DNA of 64,000 bases from Ruegeria sp. 6PALISEP08 (GCF_001238295.1 NZ_LGXZ01000004.1:1-64000); one strand, 5' to 3'. Positions 26,833 to 36,234 are shown, numbered from the stretch's first letter. Translations and numbers: made by a program. Notes: generated by a model not told the origin, from the letters alone.

Positions 26833-27747
26833 CTATGGCATTTTCCGGTCCTGGAACAGGCTCCGACAAATGCCGGTAAACCTGTCAGCCAGCAGATTCT
26901 CTGGGGCTGCCATATGTGACGCGATGACAATTCGCATCGGCGGTATTGCATCGGAGAGTTTGATCGGGACAACCCGACCGCCGTCGTAGGTTTTGTTGTC
27001 GGCAGGTTTCATCGAGAGAAGCGAAACACCCAGCCCGTTTGCCACGTTACAGCGAACCGATTCAATCGACGACGATCGAAACGTGATATTCGGTGCAATA
27101 TCGAACTCGGAAAAAATGCTAAGAAAATAGTCCCGGCTTTGAGGCGCATCGAAAAGCACGAACTCCTCTCCGTCGATCTCACGAATTGACACGGACACCC
27201 TTTTTGAAAGCCTGTGGTTTGGTGGGACGATCAGATAGAGGTCTGCCGTTGCAAGAGGACGTATGCGGAACAAGGTGTCATCAATGCCCAGATCATAAAG
27301 GATCGCTAGGTCGATTTTGTTTCGGCCCAGGGCTACGATCAGGTCTTCTTGCAGAAGTTCGTCGACATCCAAAACTACACCAGGCATGTGTCTCGGGAAG
27401 ACGCTGAGGATGTGCGACAGGTAGAACGGCGCAATCGACTGAAAGCAGCCTAGGCGTAATGTTCCCATTCTGTGAGCAGCAATATCTGCCACTGCGACGT
27501 CCATTTTGTCGGCGTAAACCAGCATTTGTTCAGCATATCGAAGGAACTCGACACCTTGTGCCGTCAGCTCCATTCCGCGCGCGTGCAAGCGTCGAAACAA
27601 CACAAGTCCCGTTTGAGTTTCCAGTTTGGCGATAGCTTGGGCAACGGCGGGCTGCGAGATGCTAACGAGCTGCGCTGCTGAAGCGACCCCACCAGTCTGC
27701 GCCACTGCTCGGAAGTAGCGGCATTGTTTGAGTGTTATTTCGACCAT
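26833..27747 (-). CDS. LysR-family transcriptional regulator
   Basis: A 304-residue LysR regulator: N-terminal winged helix (LKQCRYFRAVAQTGGVASAA, SISQPAVAQAIAKLETQTGL) followed by a periplasmic-binding-protein-like effector domain (about 92-290). It is divergent from the BesD/HalD-type oxygenase gene with a 107-base, A/T-rich intergenic region, the usual arrangement for a LysR protein controlling its neighbour. The effector is probably the substrate or product of that oxygenase (inference). Confidence 0.88.
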   Translation of the reverse strand: MVEITLKQCRYFRAVAQTGGVASAAQLVSISQPAVAQAIAKLETQTGLVLFRRLHARGMELTAQGVEFLRYAEQMLVYADKMDVAVADIAAHRMGTLRLGCFQSIAPFYLSHILSVFPRHMPGVVLDVDELLQEDLIVALGRNKIDLAILYDLGIDDTLFRIRPLATADLYLIVPPNHRLSKRVSVSIREIDGEEFVLFDAPQSRDYFLSIFSEFDIAPNITFRSSSIESVRCNVANGLGVSLLSMKPADNKTYDGGRVVPIKLSDAIPPMRIVIASHMAAPENLLADRFTGICRSLFQDRKMP

Positions 27748-27854
27748 GACACTTGGATAACTTTTTCCACTTTAAAGGCAACAAAAAACAATTTTATTTG
27801 TTCTTTGTGCCTCTGTATCACGTCAACAACGCAACTTGACGGCAGGAGAGACCA

Positions 27855-28634
27855 ATGGAGCTGAAAGACATTATCGACTTAAAAGCCTTTCCGATCGGCA
27901 ATGCGGATTTCCGCGCAGCTTGTAAGAAAGAGTTTAACGAAACGGGTGTCTTCGTGATGCCGGGATTTGTTCAAAAGGGAGCGATTGATACAATCCGTGA
28001 CGAGGGCATCGCCAACAAAGACAAGGTCTTTAAGTCAACAAAGCAACACAACGTCTACCTGACCCCAAAAGACGAAAGGTTTGCTGACGACCATGCACGC
28101 AATCGCCTCGTCACCTCATCCAAAGGATGCATTACCGATGATTTGATGCCGCAGGGTTCACCATTGCGCCAACTCTACGACGCCCCGGTTTTCCGGAGCT
28201 TCTTGTGCGATGTCCTTGGCGAAGACGCGATGCACCAATACGCAGACCCACTATCTTCCATCAACCTGCATTTTGCTGAAAAGGGAGAGGAGCTTGGCTG
28301 GCATTTTGACAACTCGTCCTTTGCCATCACCTTGATGGTGCAAGCGCCTGAAAAGGGTGGGCAGTTCGAATACGTTAACGCCGTTCGCGATGCAGATTTA
28401 GGCGAAATGGGATTTGAGAAAGTTAATGAAATTTTGGACGGAAGGGCGCCAGTGGAAATTGTCGAGGCCGATGCCGGTACACTGGTCTTCTTCCGGGGCC
28501 GCAACTCGATTCACCGGGTGGCACCGAATGAAGGCGATCTAACGCGCATTCTCGCAGTGCTTGCTTATAATGCCGAACACGGTGTCGAACTTTCTGAAGC
28601 CGCCCGAATGACCTTTTATGGTCGATTGAGCTAA
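27855..28634 (+). CDS. BesD/HalD-family Fe(II)/2-oxoglutarate oxygenase with HxD motif (probable hydroxylase)
   Basis: A 259-residue oxygenase of the family that contains the free-amino-acid halogenases BesD and HalD. Iron ligands read as His150-Phe151-Asp152 (GWHFDNSSFAITLMVQ) and His220 (NSIHRVAPN), with Arg231 (LTRIL) placed to hold 2-oxoglutarate. The radical halogenases of this family replace the Asp by Gly to make room for chloride. Here Asp152 is present, so hydroxylation, not chlorination, is predicted, probably on a free amino acid or similar amine. AGGAGA precedes the ATG. Automated pipelines would likely name it a halogenase. LysR is divergent; no partner enzyme is adjacent. Confidence 0.8.
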   Translation: MELKDIIDLKAFPIGNADFRAACKKEFNETGVFVMPGFVQKGAIDTIRDEGIANKDKVFKSTKQHNVYLTPKDERFADDHARNRLVTSSKGCITDDLMPQGSPLRQLYDAPVFRSFLCDVLGEDAMHQYADPLSSINLHFAEKGEELGWHFDNSSFAITLMVQAPEKGGQFEYVNAVRDADLGEMGFEKVNEILDGRAPVEIVEADAGTLVFFRGRNSIHRVAPNEGDLTRILAVLAYNAEHGVELSEAARMTFYGRLS

Positions 28635-28699
28635 AAGTAGCTCACCGCGATTGCCTCGCCCCGCAATGTAGAAAATACGAGAGCAACCTGAAAGCTGAC

Positions 28700-28796
28700 A
28701 TTGCTGCGACGCGCAGCATCAAGTAGTTTGGGCTCGGTTCAGACGTGCGCCCAAATATCGCGAGCGACCGCAATGCGGAGAAAGCAGCCACCGTGA
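28700..28796 (+). repeat. Dispersed intergenic repeat copy
   Basis: ATTGCTGCGACGCGCAGCAT, TCAAGTAGTTTGGGCTCGGT and GAGCGACCGCAATGCGGAGA (then AAGCAGCCACCGT) align with the 17.0 and 26.7 kb copies over roughly 100 bases. It sits between the oxygenase and cyclase genes, a 276-base gap with nothing else visible. Confidence 0.65.
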
Positions 28797-28910
28797 AACC
28801 AGCTTACGTGCCCCTTTCACCACCCCAGTCTTGTTGAGCGCTAGATGTAATTCAAAACTGGATTTCAGTTTTGCGTGAGTTTAGTCTCCCAACTTTAGGA
28901 GGGTGTGTTT

Positions 28911-30674
28911 ATGAAACGAAGACTGGCCGCAATACTTGCGGCAGATGTCGTTGGTTACTCGCGCCTTGTCCGCACCAATGAAGAACGAACATTGCTGAAA
29001 TTGCGTGAACTTCGGGAAAATGTTGTAGAGCCCTCCGTTGCAAAACACGAAGGTCGAGTAGTCAAATGGATGGGAGACGGAGTTTTGACGGAGTTCGCCA
29101 GCGCCGTCGACGCAGTTTCATGCGCCTATGATATTCAAAAATCTATCCATTCACGCAACGGAGAAGCACCAGGCGATCACGAGATTACTTTTCGTGTCGG
29201 CATAAATATCGGCGACGTTGTGGTGGAAGGTGACGACATTCATGGCGATGGTGTAAATGTGGCTTCAAGATTGGAAACGCTGTCCGATCCTGGCGGAATC
29301 TGCATTTCGGCCTCGGTCCATGAACAGATCAAGCACCGCTTGGATGTGCCTTTTCAAGACGCGGGAGCTCAGCAGGTAAAAAACATTGTAGAGCCAATCC
29401 GCATCTGGAAATGGACGAACTCGGCAAATGATGACGCAAATACTAAAAAGTCCACCCCAGATTCAGGGTTGATTTCAACCCCGAGCTTGCCAAAAATTCC
29501 GTCTATAGCGGTTTTGCCGTTCGACAATATGTCAGGTGATGCAGAGCAAGAGTACTTCGCAGACGGCATGACAGAGGACTTGATCACCGACCTCTCAAAA
29601 TTGTCTGGCTTGTTAGTCATCGGTCGCAACTCTTCCTTTGTTTACAAAGGCAAGGCAGTAGATCTGCGACGCGTCGGCAAGGAGTTGGGGGTGCACTATG
29701 TTCTTGAGGGCAGTATCCGCAAGGCAGGCAACCGGGTTCGCATGAACGCTCAGCTAATTGAAACCGCGAATGGAAGTCACGTCTGGGCCAATCGCAGAGA
29801 CGGAACGCTGGAAGACGTTTTTGACCTGCAAGACGAGATTACAAGAGAAGTTGTCGACGCGCTGTCTATACAGTTGCGGGAAGGTGAGGAAAATCGTCTT
29901 GGCAGTCAATACACAGAGAATACTGAAGCGCGTGACTGGTTTCTTAAAGGCCGACTGCGCTATCGTGAACCGGGTCCGCAAGCCAACGCCGAAGCGCAGG
30001 TAATATTCACCAAAGCGTTAGAAGCTGACCCAAATTTCGCCTATGCTATGGCAGTTAGAAGCTACTTAAAATTCCATGCTTGGTTCTTCAAGTGGAACAG
30101 CCACCACAACGCGTTCGACGAAGCATTGGCTGAGGCCGAACGTGCCGCCAAGATAGACCCTAACCTTGCTGCCGCTCACGCGTTTCTGGGTTGGATGCAT
30201 ATGTGGGGCGACGGGTTCAAAAGAGCTCTTTCTGAGCATGAAACAGCCTTATCACTGGACCCTAATTCCTCTGATGGACATCTGTGGCAGGCTTCTTCAC
30301 TTATCTACGCGGGAACACCGGAGTTGGCAATTGCGCCAATGGACCGGGCTATGCGGCTAGAACCACATACTCCGCCCATTTACCTTCTGAATTATGGTCA
30401 CCTAATGTTGCAGCTTGACCGCTATGAAGAAGCTATCGAATACTTGCAGGCAGCAATACGAAACGCGCCTCAGTTTCCTATGAACTATATATTTTTGTCG
30501 GCGGTAAAAACGGCGCAGGGCAAATTACAAGAAGCAGAGGAAGCCGGTTCGAGGCTTCTCGAATTGATCCCTGTAGCTACGGTATCCACACTGAATTCCC
30601 AATTGCCCTACGCAAAGGAAGAGCACAGACTAAAGATTGTGGCGGGCCTAAAAGCCGCAGGATTGCCGGACTAA
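28911..30674 (+). CDS. Class III adenylate/guanylate cyclase with TolB-like and TPR domains
   Basis: A soluble 587-residue signalling protein. Residues 1-170 are a class III nucleotide cyclase: LAAILAADVVGYSRL and VVKWMGDGVLTEF supply the two metal Asp and the purine-selecting Lys, and GDGVNVASRLE gives the Asn/Arg transition-state pair, so it should be active. A FlgO/TolB-like segment follows (IAVLPFDNMSGDAEQEYFAD onward, about 195-330), then TPR repeats. The ATG at 28911 with AGGAGGG just upstream is preferred to a GTG six bases earlier. This architecture is common in rhizobia and roseobacters; the signal is unknown. Confidence 0.9.
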   Translation: MKRRLAAILAADVVGYSRLVRTNEERTLLKLRELRENVVEPSVAKHEGRVVKWMGDGVLTEFASAVDAVSCAYDIQKSIHSRNGEAPGDHEITFRVGINIGDVVVEGDDIHGDGVNVASRLETLSDPGGICISASVHEQIKHRLDVPFQDAGAQQVKNIVEPIRIWKWTNSANDDANTKKSTPDSGLISTPSLPKIPSIAVLPFDNMSGDAEQEYFADGMTEDLITDLSKLSGLLVIGRNSSFVYKGKAVDLRRVGKELGVHYVLEGSIRKAGNRVRMNAQLIETANGSHVWANRRDGTLEDVFDLQDEITREVVDALSIQLREGEENRLGSQYTENTEARDWFLKGRLRYREPGPQANAEAQVIFTKALEADPNFAYAMAVRSYLKFHAWFFKWNSHHNAFDEALAEAERAAKIDPNLAAAHAFLGWMHMWGDGFKRALSEHETALSLDPNSSDGHLWQASSLIYAGTPELAIAPMDRAMRLEPHTPPIYLLNYGHLMLQLDRYEEAIEYLQAAIRNAPQFPMNYIFLSAVKTAQGKLQEAEEAGSRLLELIPVATVSTLNSQLPYAKEEHRLKIVAGLKAAGLPD

Positions 30675-30686
30675 TGAGACGGAAAG

Positions 30687-30745
30687 AAGCCCGCTCGAGG
30701 CTCGATGCGGTCATTTTCCAAATCGTGGCAGATGTCCACTTTGAA
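30687..30745 (+). repeat. Short dispersed repeat copy
   Basis: GCCCGCTCGAGGCTCGATGC followed by GGTCATTTTCC and GCAGATGTCCACTTTG preserves the GGCTCGATGCGGTCATT module and a decayed downstream part. It sits between the cyclase and GST genes. Confidence 0.5.
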
Positions 30746-30841
30746 GACATTGCAGACTTTTTCTTTGTGACAAACAATCCTTAGACTAATGTAGCAGCAA
30801 CACGATATGACTTTCATCGGCTCTCCACTGGATTAAGCAAT

Positions 30842-31672
30842 ATGGCAAAGCATACCGTCTATCATATCCCTGTATGCCCCTTTTCTCAGCGCCTTGAGAT
30901 TCTGTTGGCACTTCGAGGTCTGCAAGATGCAGTTGAATTCCGCGTTGTGGACATCACGAAGCCTCGCGACCCAGAGCTTCTAAGGAAAACACGAGGAACA
31001 ACGGCGCTTCCAGTTCTCGAAACCGTGGAAGGTCAGATTTTAAAGGAAAGTCTGGTTATTCTTCGTTACCTTGACGAAGTACTTGAAGGGCCAAAACTGC
31101 GGCGCTCTAACCCTGGCGAACACGCAGTGGAGTCTATGTTGATTGCCAAGGAGGGTCCATTCACAATGGCAGGCTATGTCTATGTCATGAACCAAGACCA
31201 AGGGCAGAAAGATGTGCACAACGAAAAGCTGCTTGCACTGTACCGCGATCTTAACGACTTCCTGCTTACCCACAATCCGGACGGCGTATTCTTGTTTGAT
31301 GATTTCGGATTAGCAGAGGCGGTTTTTACGCCAGTATTCAAGCGTTTTTGGTTTCTTGACTACTATGAGGATTTCGAATTGCCGATTGGCGACGATTATG
31401 CCCGTGTCAAAAAATGGAGGGCTGCCTGTTTGAAACATGCAGCGACTGAACAGGTGACGGAAGAAGAGATTCTCAAACTTTATTATGATTACGCACTGGG
31501 CGCTGGGAACGGTGCCTTGGTGGACGGTCGAAATATGTCCAGCTTCACGTTTGAACCACATTGGAAAACCAGACCTATGCCTCCGCGGGACAAGTACTCT
31601 GGATCGGTTTCAGACGAAGAACTTGGTTTGGTTGTCGCCAATGCGGGACTAGGACCAGCCCCCACAAATTAG
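30842..31672 (+). CDS. Glutathione S-transferase-like protein
   Basis: A 276-residue cytosolic protein with an N-terminal thioredoxin fold (VYHIPVCPFSQRLEILLALR, then TTALPVLETVEG and the cis-Pro loop) and an all-helical C-terminal half. The CPFSQ motif (Cys12) is the catalytic position of omega/beta-like GSTs, favouring thiol-transfer or dehalogenase-type chemistry over simple conjugation. A 45-residue tail extends past the usual GST end. It is expressed alone between repeat-bearing gaps; the partner substrate is unknown. Confidence 0.82.
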   Translation: MAKHTVYHIPVCPFSQRLEILLALRGLQDAVEFRVVDITKPRDPELLRKTRGTTALPVLETVEGQILKESLVILRYLDEVLEGPKLRRSNPGEHAVESMLIAKEGPFTMAGYVYVMNQDQGQKDVHNEKLLALYRDLNDFLLTHNPDGVFLFDDFGLAEAVFTPVFKRFWFLDYYEDFELPIGDDYARVKKWRAACLKHAATEQVTEEEILKLYYDYALGAGNGALVDGRNMSSFTFEPHWKTRPMPPRDKYSGSVSDEELGLVVANAGLGPAPTN

Positions 31673-31930
31673 GCTTACCTAAATCCAACCTCCTGATAGC
31701 ATTCATCATGGGTGAACGCTCGCCCTATGCAATCGGCTTGAGGAGGTTGGGAAGAACTCTACAAATCACTTTTTGCCTGCAGATCAAACGGAAGTTTCGT
31801 TAATGAAGCGAACGTGGAGCGGCAAAGTTTTTTGGATTTTCTCAAAGTAATGTATGATCTCAAATTGTTGGGACTTTAAACGAGTGTTTTATTGTTGACC
31901 GGTTCACACCCAACGTTGGGGGGACAAAAC

Positions 31931-32764
31931 ATGCATAAACTAATCATAGCTATTTCAGCTATTTCTTTTCCGTTTGCGGCAATGGCCGAACCGAGTTTGG
32001 CACGTGGTGAATACCTCGTCCGTGGTCCTGCGGCGTGCGGAAACTGCCATACACCTCAAGGACCAAATGGGCCTGATATGTCCAACGAGTTGGGTGGTAT
32101 GATGGTTGAAAAGAGCGACTTGATGGAGGCCTGGGCTGTCAACATAACACCCGGTAGCCGGGTTGCGGATTGGAGTGACGAAGAGCTTGCCCGAGCGATA
32201 CGCGAAGGTGTTCGTCCAGATGGTACGGTCATAGGGCCGCCTATGCCGATCGGCTTATATCGCGGTCTGAGTGACGACGACGTCATGTCGATGGTTATGT
32301 TTCTCAGAACAATGCCTGCGAGTGGTAATGAGACGCCCGGTTCAACGTATGGCTTTCCACTTCCTCCAGACTACGGTCCGCCGATTGATACCGTTTCATC
32401 GCCGCCGCAAGGCGCAACTGTCGAATATGGCGCATATCTCGCAGGGCCAGTCGCGCATTGCACGGAATGCCATACGACATTCGGCCCCAAGGGTCCTATG
32501 TTCGAAACTCATCTTGGCGCAGGTGGGTTCGAGTTCCATGGACCGTGGGGGGTATCCGTCGCTTCCAATATCACGAGCCACGAAGATGGGTTGGTCGGAT
32601 ATACGGAAGAAGAGCTGAAAACCATGATCGTTTCGGGTGAACGCCCAGACGGGACACAAATGCAACCGCCGATGGGTTACGCCTACTATGCGACAATGGC
32701 GCCCGAAGACCTTGAGGCTATCGTGATGTATCTACGCACCATTCCACCTCTACCTGATCCTTAA
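31931..32764 (+). CDS. Periplasmic dihaem cytochrome c
   Basis: A 277-residue secreted cytochrome: signal peptide ending FAAMA, haem sites CGNCH (36-40) and CTECH (177-181), each starting a class-I-like domain with distal Met candidates (PPMPIGLYRGLSDDD; PPMGYAYYATM). This two-domain layout matches the cytochrome subunits of membrane-bound alcohol/aldehyde dehydrogenases, but no dehydrogenase gene is adjacent. The ATG at 31931 follows a GGGGGGA site; an upstream TTG at 31892 would spoil the signal peptide. Confidence 0.88.
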   Translation: MHKLIIAISAISFPFAAMAEPSLARGEYLVRGPAACGNCHTPQGPNGPDMSNELGGMMVEKSDLMEAWAVNITPGSRVADWSDEELARAIREGVRPDGTVIGPPMPIGLYRGLSDDDVMSMVMFLRTMPASGNETPGSTYGFPLPPDYGPPIDTVSSPPQGATVEYGAYLAGPVAHCTECHTTFGPKGPMFETHLGAGGFEFHGPWGVSVASNITSHEDGLVGYTEEELKTMIVSGERPDGTQMQPPMGYAYYATMAPEDLEAIVMYLRTIPPLPDP

Positions 32765-33360
32765 CTTTTCTTATGGAAAACCGCTAGGACTAGCACACCC
32801 GAACTCAGCTTTGCGTTCGGCTTGTGGGGCCACTGAGCGAGTTATATTCGTTTCCGCTTTGGGCTCGATCCGGTCATCTGAGTCTTTTCGTCAGATGACG
32901 GCTCTGAAACAGATGGCGGTCATTGCTGGTGGTCATTTCGAGAAGTTTCGCCTGAAGTTCTGCGTTGAACGGCAGCGGACGTTCGCTGAGATCTTCTGAA
33001 CGGCAGACTTGCGGACAAATCGGTCGGTTGCATTTAGAGCCGTGGGACTCAAAAACGGCCCAAAGCCGACCTCCGGCGATAACCATCGATGCTGCGATGC
33101 GGCCCGTCAAACCGGACTTTAGCCGCAGCTGCGAAGCCAAAGCGTAGATGATCTCACACAAAACCGGCATTTGAAACCTGCGCTCAGCAAGGTGGAATTC
33201 CACGCGTCCGAGGCCCATTCGGACACAACCGCCCAACCCGATGCGTTGGTCCCACAACAGCTAACTGCCGAGATTTGCCCCGCTGCAAATGGTGTACGTG
33301 ATTGAGATATAGGCGAAGTACGACAATAGCATTCCGCAACAATATCTTCCTGAGGGATAG
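32765..33360 (+). repeat. Intergenic stretch with two repeat copies (about 32850-33080)
   Basis: About 600 bases without a gene. CTTTGGGCTCGATCCGGTCA and TCTGAGTCTTTTCGTCAGATG (32857-32898) contain an inverted CATCTGA/TCAGATG pair and match the 42.93 kb copy closely. A second block has GAACGGCAGCGGACGTTCGC, CTTGCGGACAAATCGG and AACGGCCCAAAGCCGACC. Beyond 33090 I see nothing interpretable. Confidence 0.6.
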
Positions 33361-34656
33361 CTAAGGAATAAATCCTTTCGGTACCCCAAACTTCAATGAA
33401 CCTGCGCTGACACCTGTCAACGAATGTAAAAATGCAATCAGGTTTTGAATTTCTAACTCCGTGAGTTGGATCGGAACAATGTCATTTTTTTTGCGTTGCC
33501 GCTCCATCTCATAGTAGTCCTCCCAAACTAAGAAATCAGTTTTTTGCAACCATGGCACCTCGGGCAATGCAGCCATTTTGGGACTCCACTTTTCTAGGCT
33601 TGCCTGCGGGTCTAAATGATGGCGAACGACGCTTTCAAGATCGGGGAAGGCGCCATTGTGACCGTAAGGCGCAGTCAGGGCAACGTTGCGCAACATAGGG
33701 GTGCGAAACCTATAAGCATCCTCAAGGCGGTTGCTTTCACCCATGCGGCCAACATCCCGGACAACGGGATCCCACTGACGGGTGCGGCCCGGCCCAAAGG
33801 GCGGTAATCCCAAGGCATGGAACTTCTGATCTGACATGAGCGGTCCGGTGTGGCAGGTGGAGCAGCGGGCTTTGCCGTAGAAAAGCTTCACCCCATCCAA
33901 TTGGGCCGGTGAAAGGGCATTTGCGTCACCTGCGAGGTAGTGGTCAAACTGGCTGTCGGTACTACGCCACTCGATCGCCATGAATGCGGCCAGAGCGTTG
34001 GCGACTTGCGTGATAGTGATGTCTTCGGTCGTCTCGACCTCATCAAAGGCGGCGACGATGGCCGGACCATAGCGTGGATCGGTGCGGACGCGTTTCGCCA
34101 GAATCGGCCAGCCCTTGTCAATACGATCATGCACCGCGCCTGTAACCTCATTCTCGGCCACATTGCCCGCCATCTCAAATTGTGAAGTCAGGGGAAACAG
34201 AGCCTGGGCCGCCAGCAGGGAATTCAGACCCTCAGGCAGCCACTCCTGCGCTGGGGAATTGAAGGCATTGCCGTAGACGTTGGAAATGCTCAACCGGCCG
34301 TCGTGAAATACGGTATGAATTTCCTTGGCCCCAAGGTTCCATAGGCCCGGAGAGTTGCGAGGGATGCGTTTGCGTATTCTGTCTGCCCCAGTGCCGGGTG
34401 TGCGGTCCGGCCCCAACCCCTGCCCGCCTTCTCCTATACCCAGTGACAACCCGTCCGAGGTGCCGAAATCCGGGTGGTGACAATGGGCGCAGGTGATGTT
34501 GCGGTTGCCTGACAGGATCGGGTCGTAAAACAGTTGATGACCGACGGCGGCCTGTTCCATATCAAAAGGAACAAAGTCATCATTGGTTAGCGGGCGCGGC
34601 AAATCCTGTGCCGCCGCGGCCCCAACCCACAAGAGAGCAACTATCCCATGCGCCAG
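33361..34656 (-). CDS. Dihaem cytochrome c peroxidase (CcpA/MauG superfamily)
   Basis: A periplasmic dihaem peroxidase-family protein. Haem sites are CAHCH (about 56-60) and CSTCH in the C-terminal half, with the family segments QLFYDPILSGNRNITCAHCH and LFYGKARCSTCHTGP and FRTPMLRNVALTAPYGHNG. The start is a problem: the frame stays open for another 490 bases across the antisense strand of the Sel1 gene, but the signal-peptide-like AHGIVALLWVGAAAAQ at its natural N-terminus has no ATG or GTG. I mark a CTG at 34656 (AAAGGG upstream), giving 431 residues; a TTG further upstream is the alternative. It overlaps the divergent Sel1 gene head to head. Confidence 0.75.
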   Translation of the reverse strand: MAHGIVALLWVGAAAAQDLPRPLTNDDFVPFDMEQAAVGHQLFYDPILSGNRNITCAHCHHPDFGTSDGLSLGIGEGGQGLGPDRTPGTGADRIRKRIPRNSPGLWNLGAKEIHTVFHDGRLSISNVYGNAFNSPAQEWLPEGLNSLLAAQALFPLTSQFEMAGNVAENEVTGAVHDRIDKGWPILAKRVRTDPRYGPAIVAAFDEVETTEDITITQVANALAAFMAIEWRSTDSQFDHYLAGDANALSPAQLDGVKLFYGKARCSTCHTGPLMSDQKFHALGLPPFGPGRTRQWDPVVRDVGRMGESNRLEDAYRFRTPMLRNVALTAPYGHNGAFPDLESVVRHHLDPQASLEKWSPKMAALPEVPWLQKTDFLVWEDYYEMERQRKKNDIVPIQLTELEIQNLIAFLHSLTGVSAGSLKFGVPKGFIP

Positions 34657-35118
34657 CTTGTTTTCGCCCTTTGCGTATTTGCGTCTCCGGCCCTGGCTGA
34701 ACTGGAGCAAGCACGCGATCTGATGGAAGCCGGTCAGTTTGAAGCCGCGCGCGAGGAACTTCTTCCAGCCGCTCGCTCGGGCAACGCCGAGGCCGAGGAG
34801 TTGATTGGCGTGATGTACGGGCTGGGTCTCGGGGTCGAGCAGGATTACGAACGGGCCTTTGAATGGTATCTGCGCGCCTCGATGAAGGGGCATCCGGGGG
34901 CTCAGTCGGGCGTTGGTTGGTATTATGAATTGGGTCTGGGCATGCCCGCGCCCGATCTTGTGCGAGCCTACTTGTGGTACACGCTCAGCGCCATTGGCGG
35001 CGACCCCGACGCGGCGATCAGCCTTGAGGAAGTGGTTAAGAAAATGTCGCCGGAGCAGATCGAAAGGGCGCATGTGCTTGTCAACGACTACAAAGGGTGG
35101 ATGTACCCGTTTCGGTGA
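34648..35118 (+). CDS. Secreted Sel1-repeat protein
   Basis: A 156-residue periplasmic protein: short signal peptide (MRQLVFALCVFASPALA) followed by Sel1/TPR-like helical repeats (AEAEELIGVMYGLGLGVEQD, YERAFEWYLRASMKGHPGAQ, SGVGWYYELGLGMPAPDLVR) that normally mediate protein-protein contacts. It starts within a few bases of the proposed start of the divergent peroxidase, so the two genes share or overlap their promoter regions. That suggests joint regulation and perhaps joint function. Confidence 0.8.
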   Translation: MRQLVFALCVFASPALAELEQARDLMEAGQFEAAREELLPAARSGNAEAEELIGVMYGLGLGVEQDYERAFEWYLRASMKGHPGAQSGVGWYYELGLGMPAPDLVRAYLWYTLSAIGGDPDAAISLEEVVKKMSPEQIERAHVLVNDYKGWMYPFR

Positions 35119-35119
35119 T

Positions 35120-35141
35120 GGCCGGGCCGCAAAGCCCGGCC
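35120..35141. terminator. Bidirectional terminator hairpin
   Basis: GGCCGGGC and GCCCGGCC form eight-base arms around CGCAAA, directly after the Sel1 stop and eight bases before the converging dctP stop. T-rich sequence follows on the plus strand (CTTGCATTT), so it can serve both genes. Confidence 0.7.
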
Positions 35142-35148
35142 CTTGCAT

Positions 35149-36210
35149 TTAGTTAAGGTCTGCTGCGCGTGAGGCGTTCACATCGGCCTCAGCCGCAGTA
35201 ACCGCTTCGGTCAACGCGCCAAAGATTTCATCCCCGCGGGCGACGTTGGACTGGAACCAGTCATAAACCGGGGTAGCGGCCTCTTTGAACGCAGCCTTCT
35301 GATCTGGCGTTAGGACATAGAGGTCCCCACCACCGGCGACAAAATCCTCATAGGCCTGAATCGACTTTCGCTTGGGCGAGGCAAAGGTGGCCTGTTGCAG
35401 CGCATAGAAACCGTCGACAACGACGCGGCGCATTTCCTCGGGCATCTCCTGGAACTTGGCGTTGTTCATCCACCACAGCGCTCCCATATAGGCATGGCCG
35501 TCCAGCGTGACATATTGCAGACCCGCGTCAGGGAATTTCATGCCCATAATGTCGGTGATGCCGTTCTTGGATCCCTCGACCACGCCGGTCTGGAAGCTAG
35601 TGAACAGTTCCGGCCATGGGATCGGTGTCGGCGAAGCTCCCAGAGCTTTGACAAGTTCCTGCGGCAGGTCGGCGACCACGGTGCGGATTTTCAGACCTTC
35701 CATGTCGGCAGGCTCGGCAATGCGGCGCTGGGTGTTGGCGAAGTTGCGCCAGCCGCCGGTGTTGCCAATGGTCATAAGACGTATCGCACCGCCAGAATCT
35801 TCCAATGCCATGTCGCGCATGGTGCGGGTGAAGTCGCCGGACAGAACATGCTCGGCAATGCGGTCATCGGCCATCAGGTAGGGCAGGTCCAGAACCTGCA
35901 CGTAAGGAAAGATGCCCGAGGCCCCGCCCGAGGTGGAGATGTAGATGTCGATGGTGCCATCGGCCACGCCTTGCAGGCATTCCGCGCCGTTCGAACACAG
36001 TTGGGTGCCGATGAACAGCTCGACCTCAATCGCACCGTTCGAGGCTGCCTCGACATAGTTCTTGAAGACGATCAGGCCGTCATAATCTTCGTCATTTTCG
36101 TTCGAGTTGGCAGTAGCGCGCAGTGTGTAGTCGGCAGCTGTGGCGGCCATAGCGGACACGGCCACAAGCGATGTGGCCACCGCTGCGGTTTTGATGAAGT
36201 TTCTGAGCAT
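35149..36210 (-). CDS. dctP: TRAP transporter substrate-binding protein (DctP family)
   Basis: A periplasmic solute receptor of a TRAP transporter, 353 residues, signal peptide ending AMAATAA. Family features include LFIGTQLCSNGAECLQGVAD, DLPYLMADD, GLKIRTV and the Arg-bearing substrate loop, and QTGVVEGSKNGITDI. It is the last gene of a six-gene leftward unit that begins with an SsuD-like monooxygenase, so its ligand is probably that enzyme's substrate, proposed as a sulfonated sugar such as sulfoquinovose. TRAP receptors bind acidic ligands, consistent with a sulfonate. Confidence 0.92.
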   Translation of the reverse strand: MLRNFIKTAAVATSLVAVSAMAATAADYTLRATANSNENDEDYDGLIVFKNYVEAASNGAIEVELFIGTQLCSNGAECLQGVADGTIDIYISTSGGASGIFPYVQVLDLPYLMADDRIAEHVLSGDFTRTMRDMALEDSGGAIRLMTIGNTGGWRNFANTQRRIAEPADMEGLKIRTVVADLPQELVKALGASPTPIPWPELFTSFQTGVVEGSKNGITDIMGMKFPDAGLQYVTLDGHAYMGALWWMNNAKFQEMPEEMRRVVVDGFYALQQATFASPKRKSIQAYEDFVAGGGDLYVLTPDQKAAFKEAATPVYDWFQSNVARGDEIFGALTEAVTAAEADVNASRAADLN

Positions 36211-36234
36211 GCGTTTCCTCCCTGTGGAACTCAG

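Noticed and set aside
34660..35148. N-terminal extension of the peroxidase frame to 595 residues
   Set aside because: It is antisense to the intact Sel1-repeat gene and would bury the signal peptide.
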